In this document: one piece after another, positions 12,044 through 12,094 of the stretch | Numbering within the stretch: position 1 is the first letter of the stretch | How the letters are laid out: each line of letters begins with the position of its first letter | Origin: Parcubacteria group bacterium GW2011_GWA2_47_8b | GTDB lineage: Bacteria > Patescibacteriota > Minisyncoccia > UBA6257 > WO2-44-18 | Assembly (NCBI GenBank): GCA_001003205.1 | Contig: LCOU01000004.1 | Span: 1 to 12,094 of the forward strand | Direction: 5' to 3' | DNA length: 12,094 nt | Made by a program: the position numbers and the translations under genes | Notes under the pieces: generated by a model | The model's input: the letters and a program-made list of their open reading frames with translations, nothing else | Database searches by the model: none | Told to the model about the DNA's origin: nothing

Positions 12044-12066
12044 GTCCGACCCCAGCGTGGTCGGAC
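12044..12066. repeat. Short GC-rich inverted repeat at the right edge
   Basis: GTCCGACC and GGTCGGAC form a perfect 8-bp stem around the loop CCAGCGT. No T-tract follows on either strand, so it is not a clear terminator. The remaining bases to the edge (12067-12094) are GC-rich with repeated GCTCG units and hold no gene that can be supported. It might be part of an intergenic repeat that continues outside the window. Confidence 0.6.
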
Positions 12067-12094
12067 CGCTCGCTCTCGGCCTCGCTCGTCCCGC

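Overview
The window is one long, almost gapless ribosomal protein gene cluster, read entirely on the minus strand (right to left). In transcription order it holds a short uncharacterised gene with its own promoter and terminator (11477-11962), then tuf, rpsJ, rplC, rplD, rplW, rplB, rpsS, rplV, rpsC, rplP, rpmC, rpsQ, rplN, rplX, rplE, rpsN, rpsH, rplF, rplR, rpsE, rplO, secY and the first 45 codons of an adenylate kinase-like gene cut by the left edge. This is the classical S10-spc order with tuf joined directly to its head. No tRNA, rRNA, CRISPR array, transposase or integrase gene was found.

The likely source is a bacterium of the Candidate Phyla Radiation (Patescibacteria), probably Parcubacteria-like. 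The reasons are: rpmD (L30) is missing between rpsE and rplO, with only one base left there; L15, L5, L22 and L6 have forms I associate with that group; L3 is strongly shortened; the genes are tightly packed; and a GC-rich 22-bp palindrome sits in the secY-adk spacer. The lineage is an inference from family knowledge, not from a search.

Layout. At the right edge (11966-12094) there is a GC-rich inverted repeat and a good promoter for the uncharacterised gene. The C-terminal part of that gene's product resembles a Parcubacterial protein family whose members look hypervariable, possibly as targets of diversity-generating retroelements. Its stop codon lies inside an intrinsic terminator, which abuts a 21-bp stem-loop of unknown role. 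A near-consensus promoter (TTGACA, 16 bp, TATAAA) follows and drives tuf. tuf and rpsJ share one base. A hairpin with a U-tract in the 62-base spacer before rplC is the only terminator-like structure inside the cluster. From rplC to secY, spacers are 31 bases or less, often a single base or an overlap. After secY, a 105-base spacer carries the palindrome and an extended -10 promoter placed so that the adk transcript would be leaderless.

The products act together in translation: the cluster covers 20 ribosomal proteins from both subunits, the factor delivering aminoacyl-tRNA (EF-Tu) and the export channel SecY, followed by a nucleotide kinase. The points most worth a second look are the 139-residue L3 lacking about 65 internal residues, the near absence of Shine-Dalgarno sequences, the rpsJ-rplC hairpin, the possible variable-domain gene, and an Arg-to-Glu change in the AMP-site motif of the kinase.
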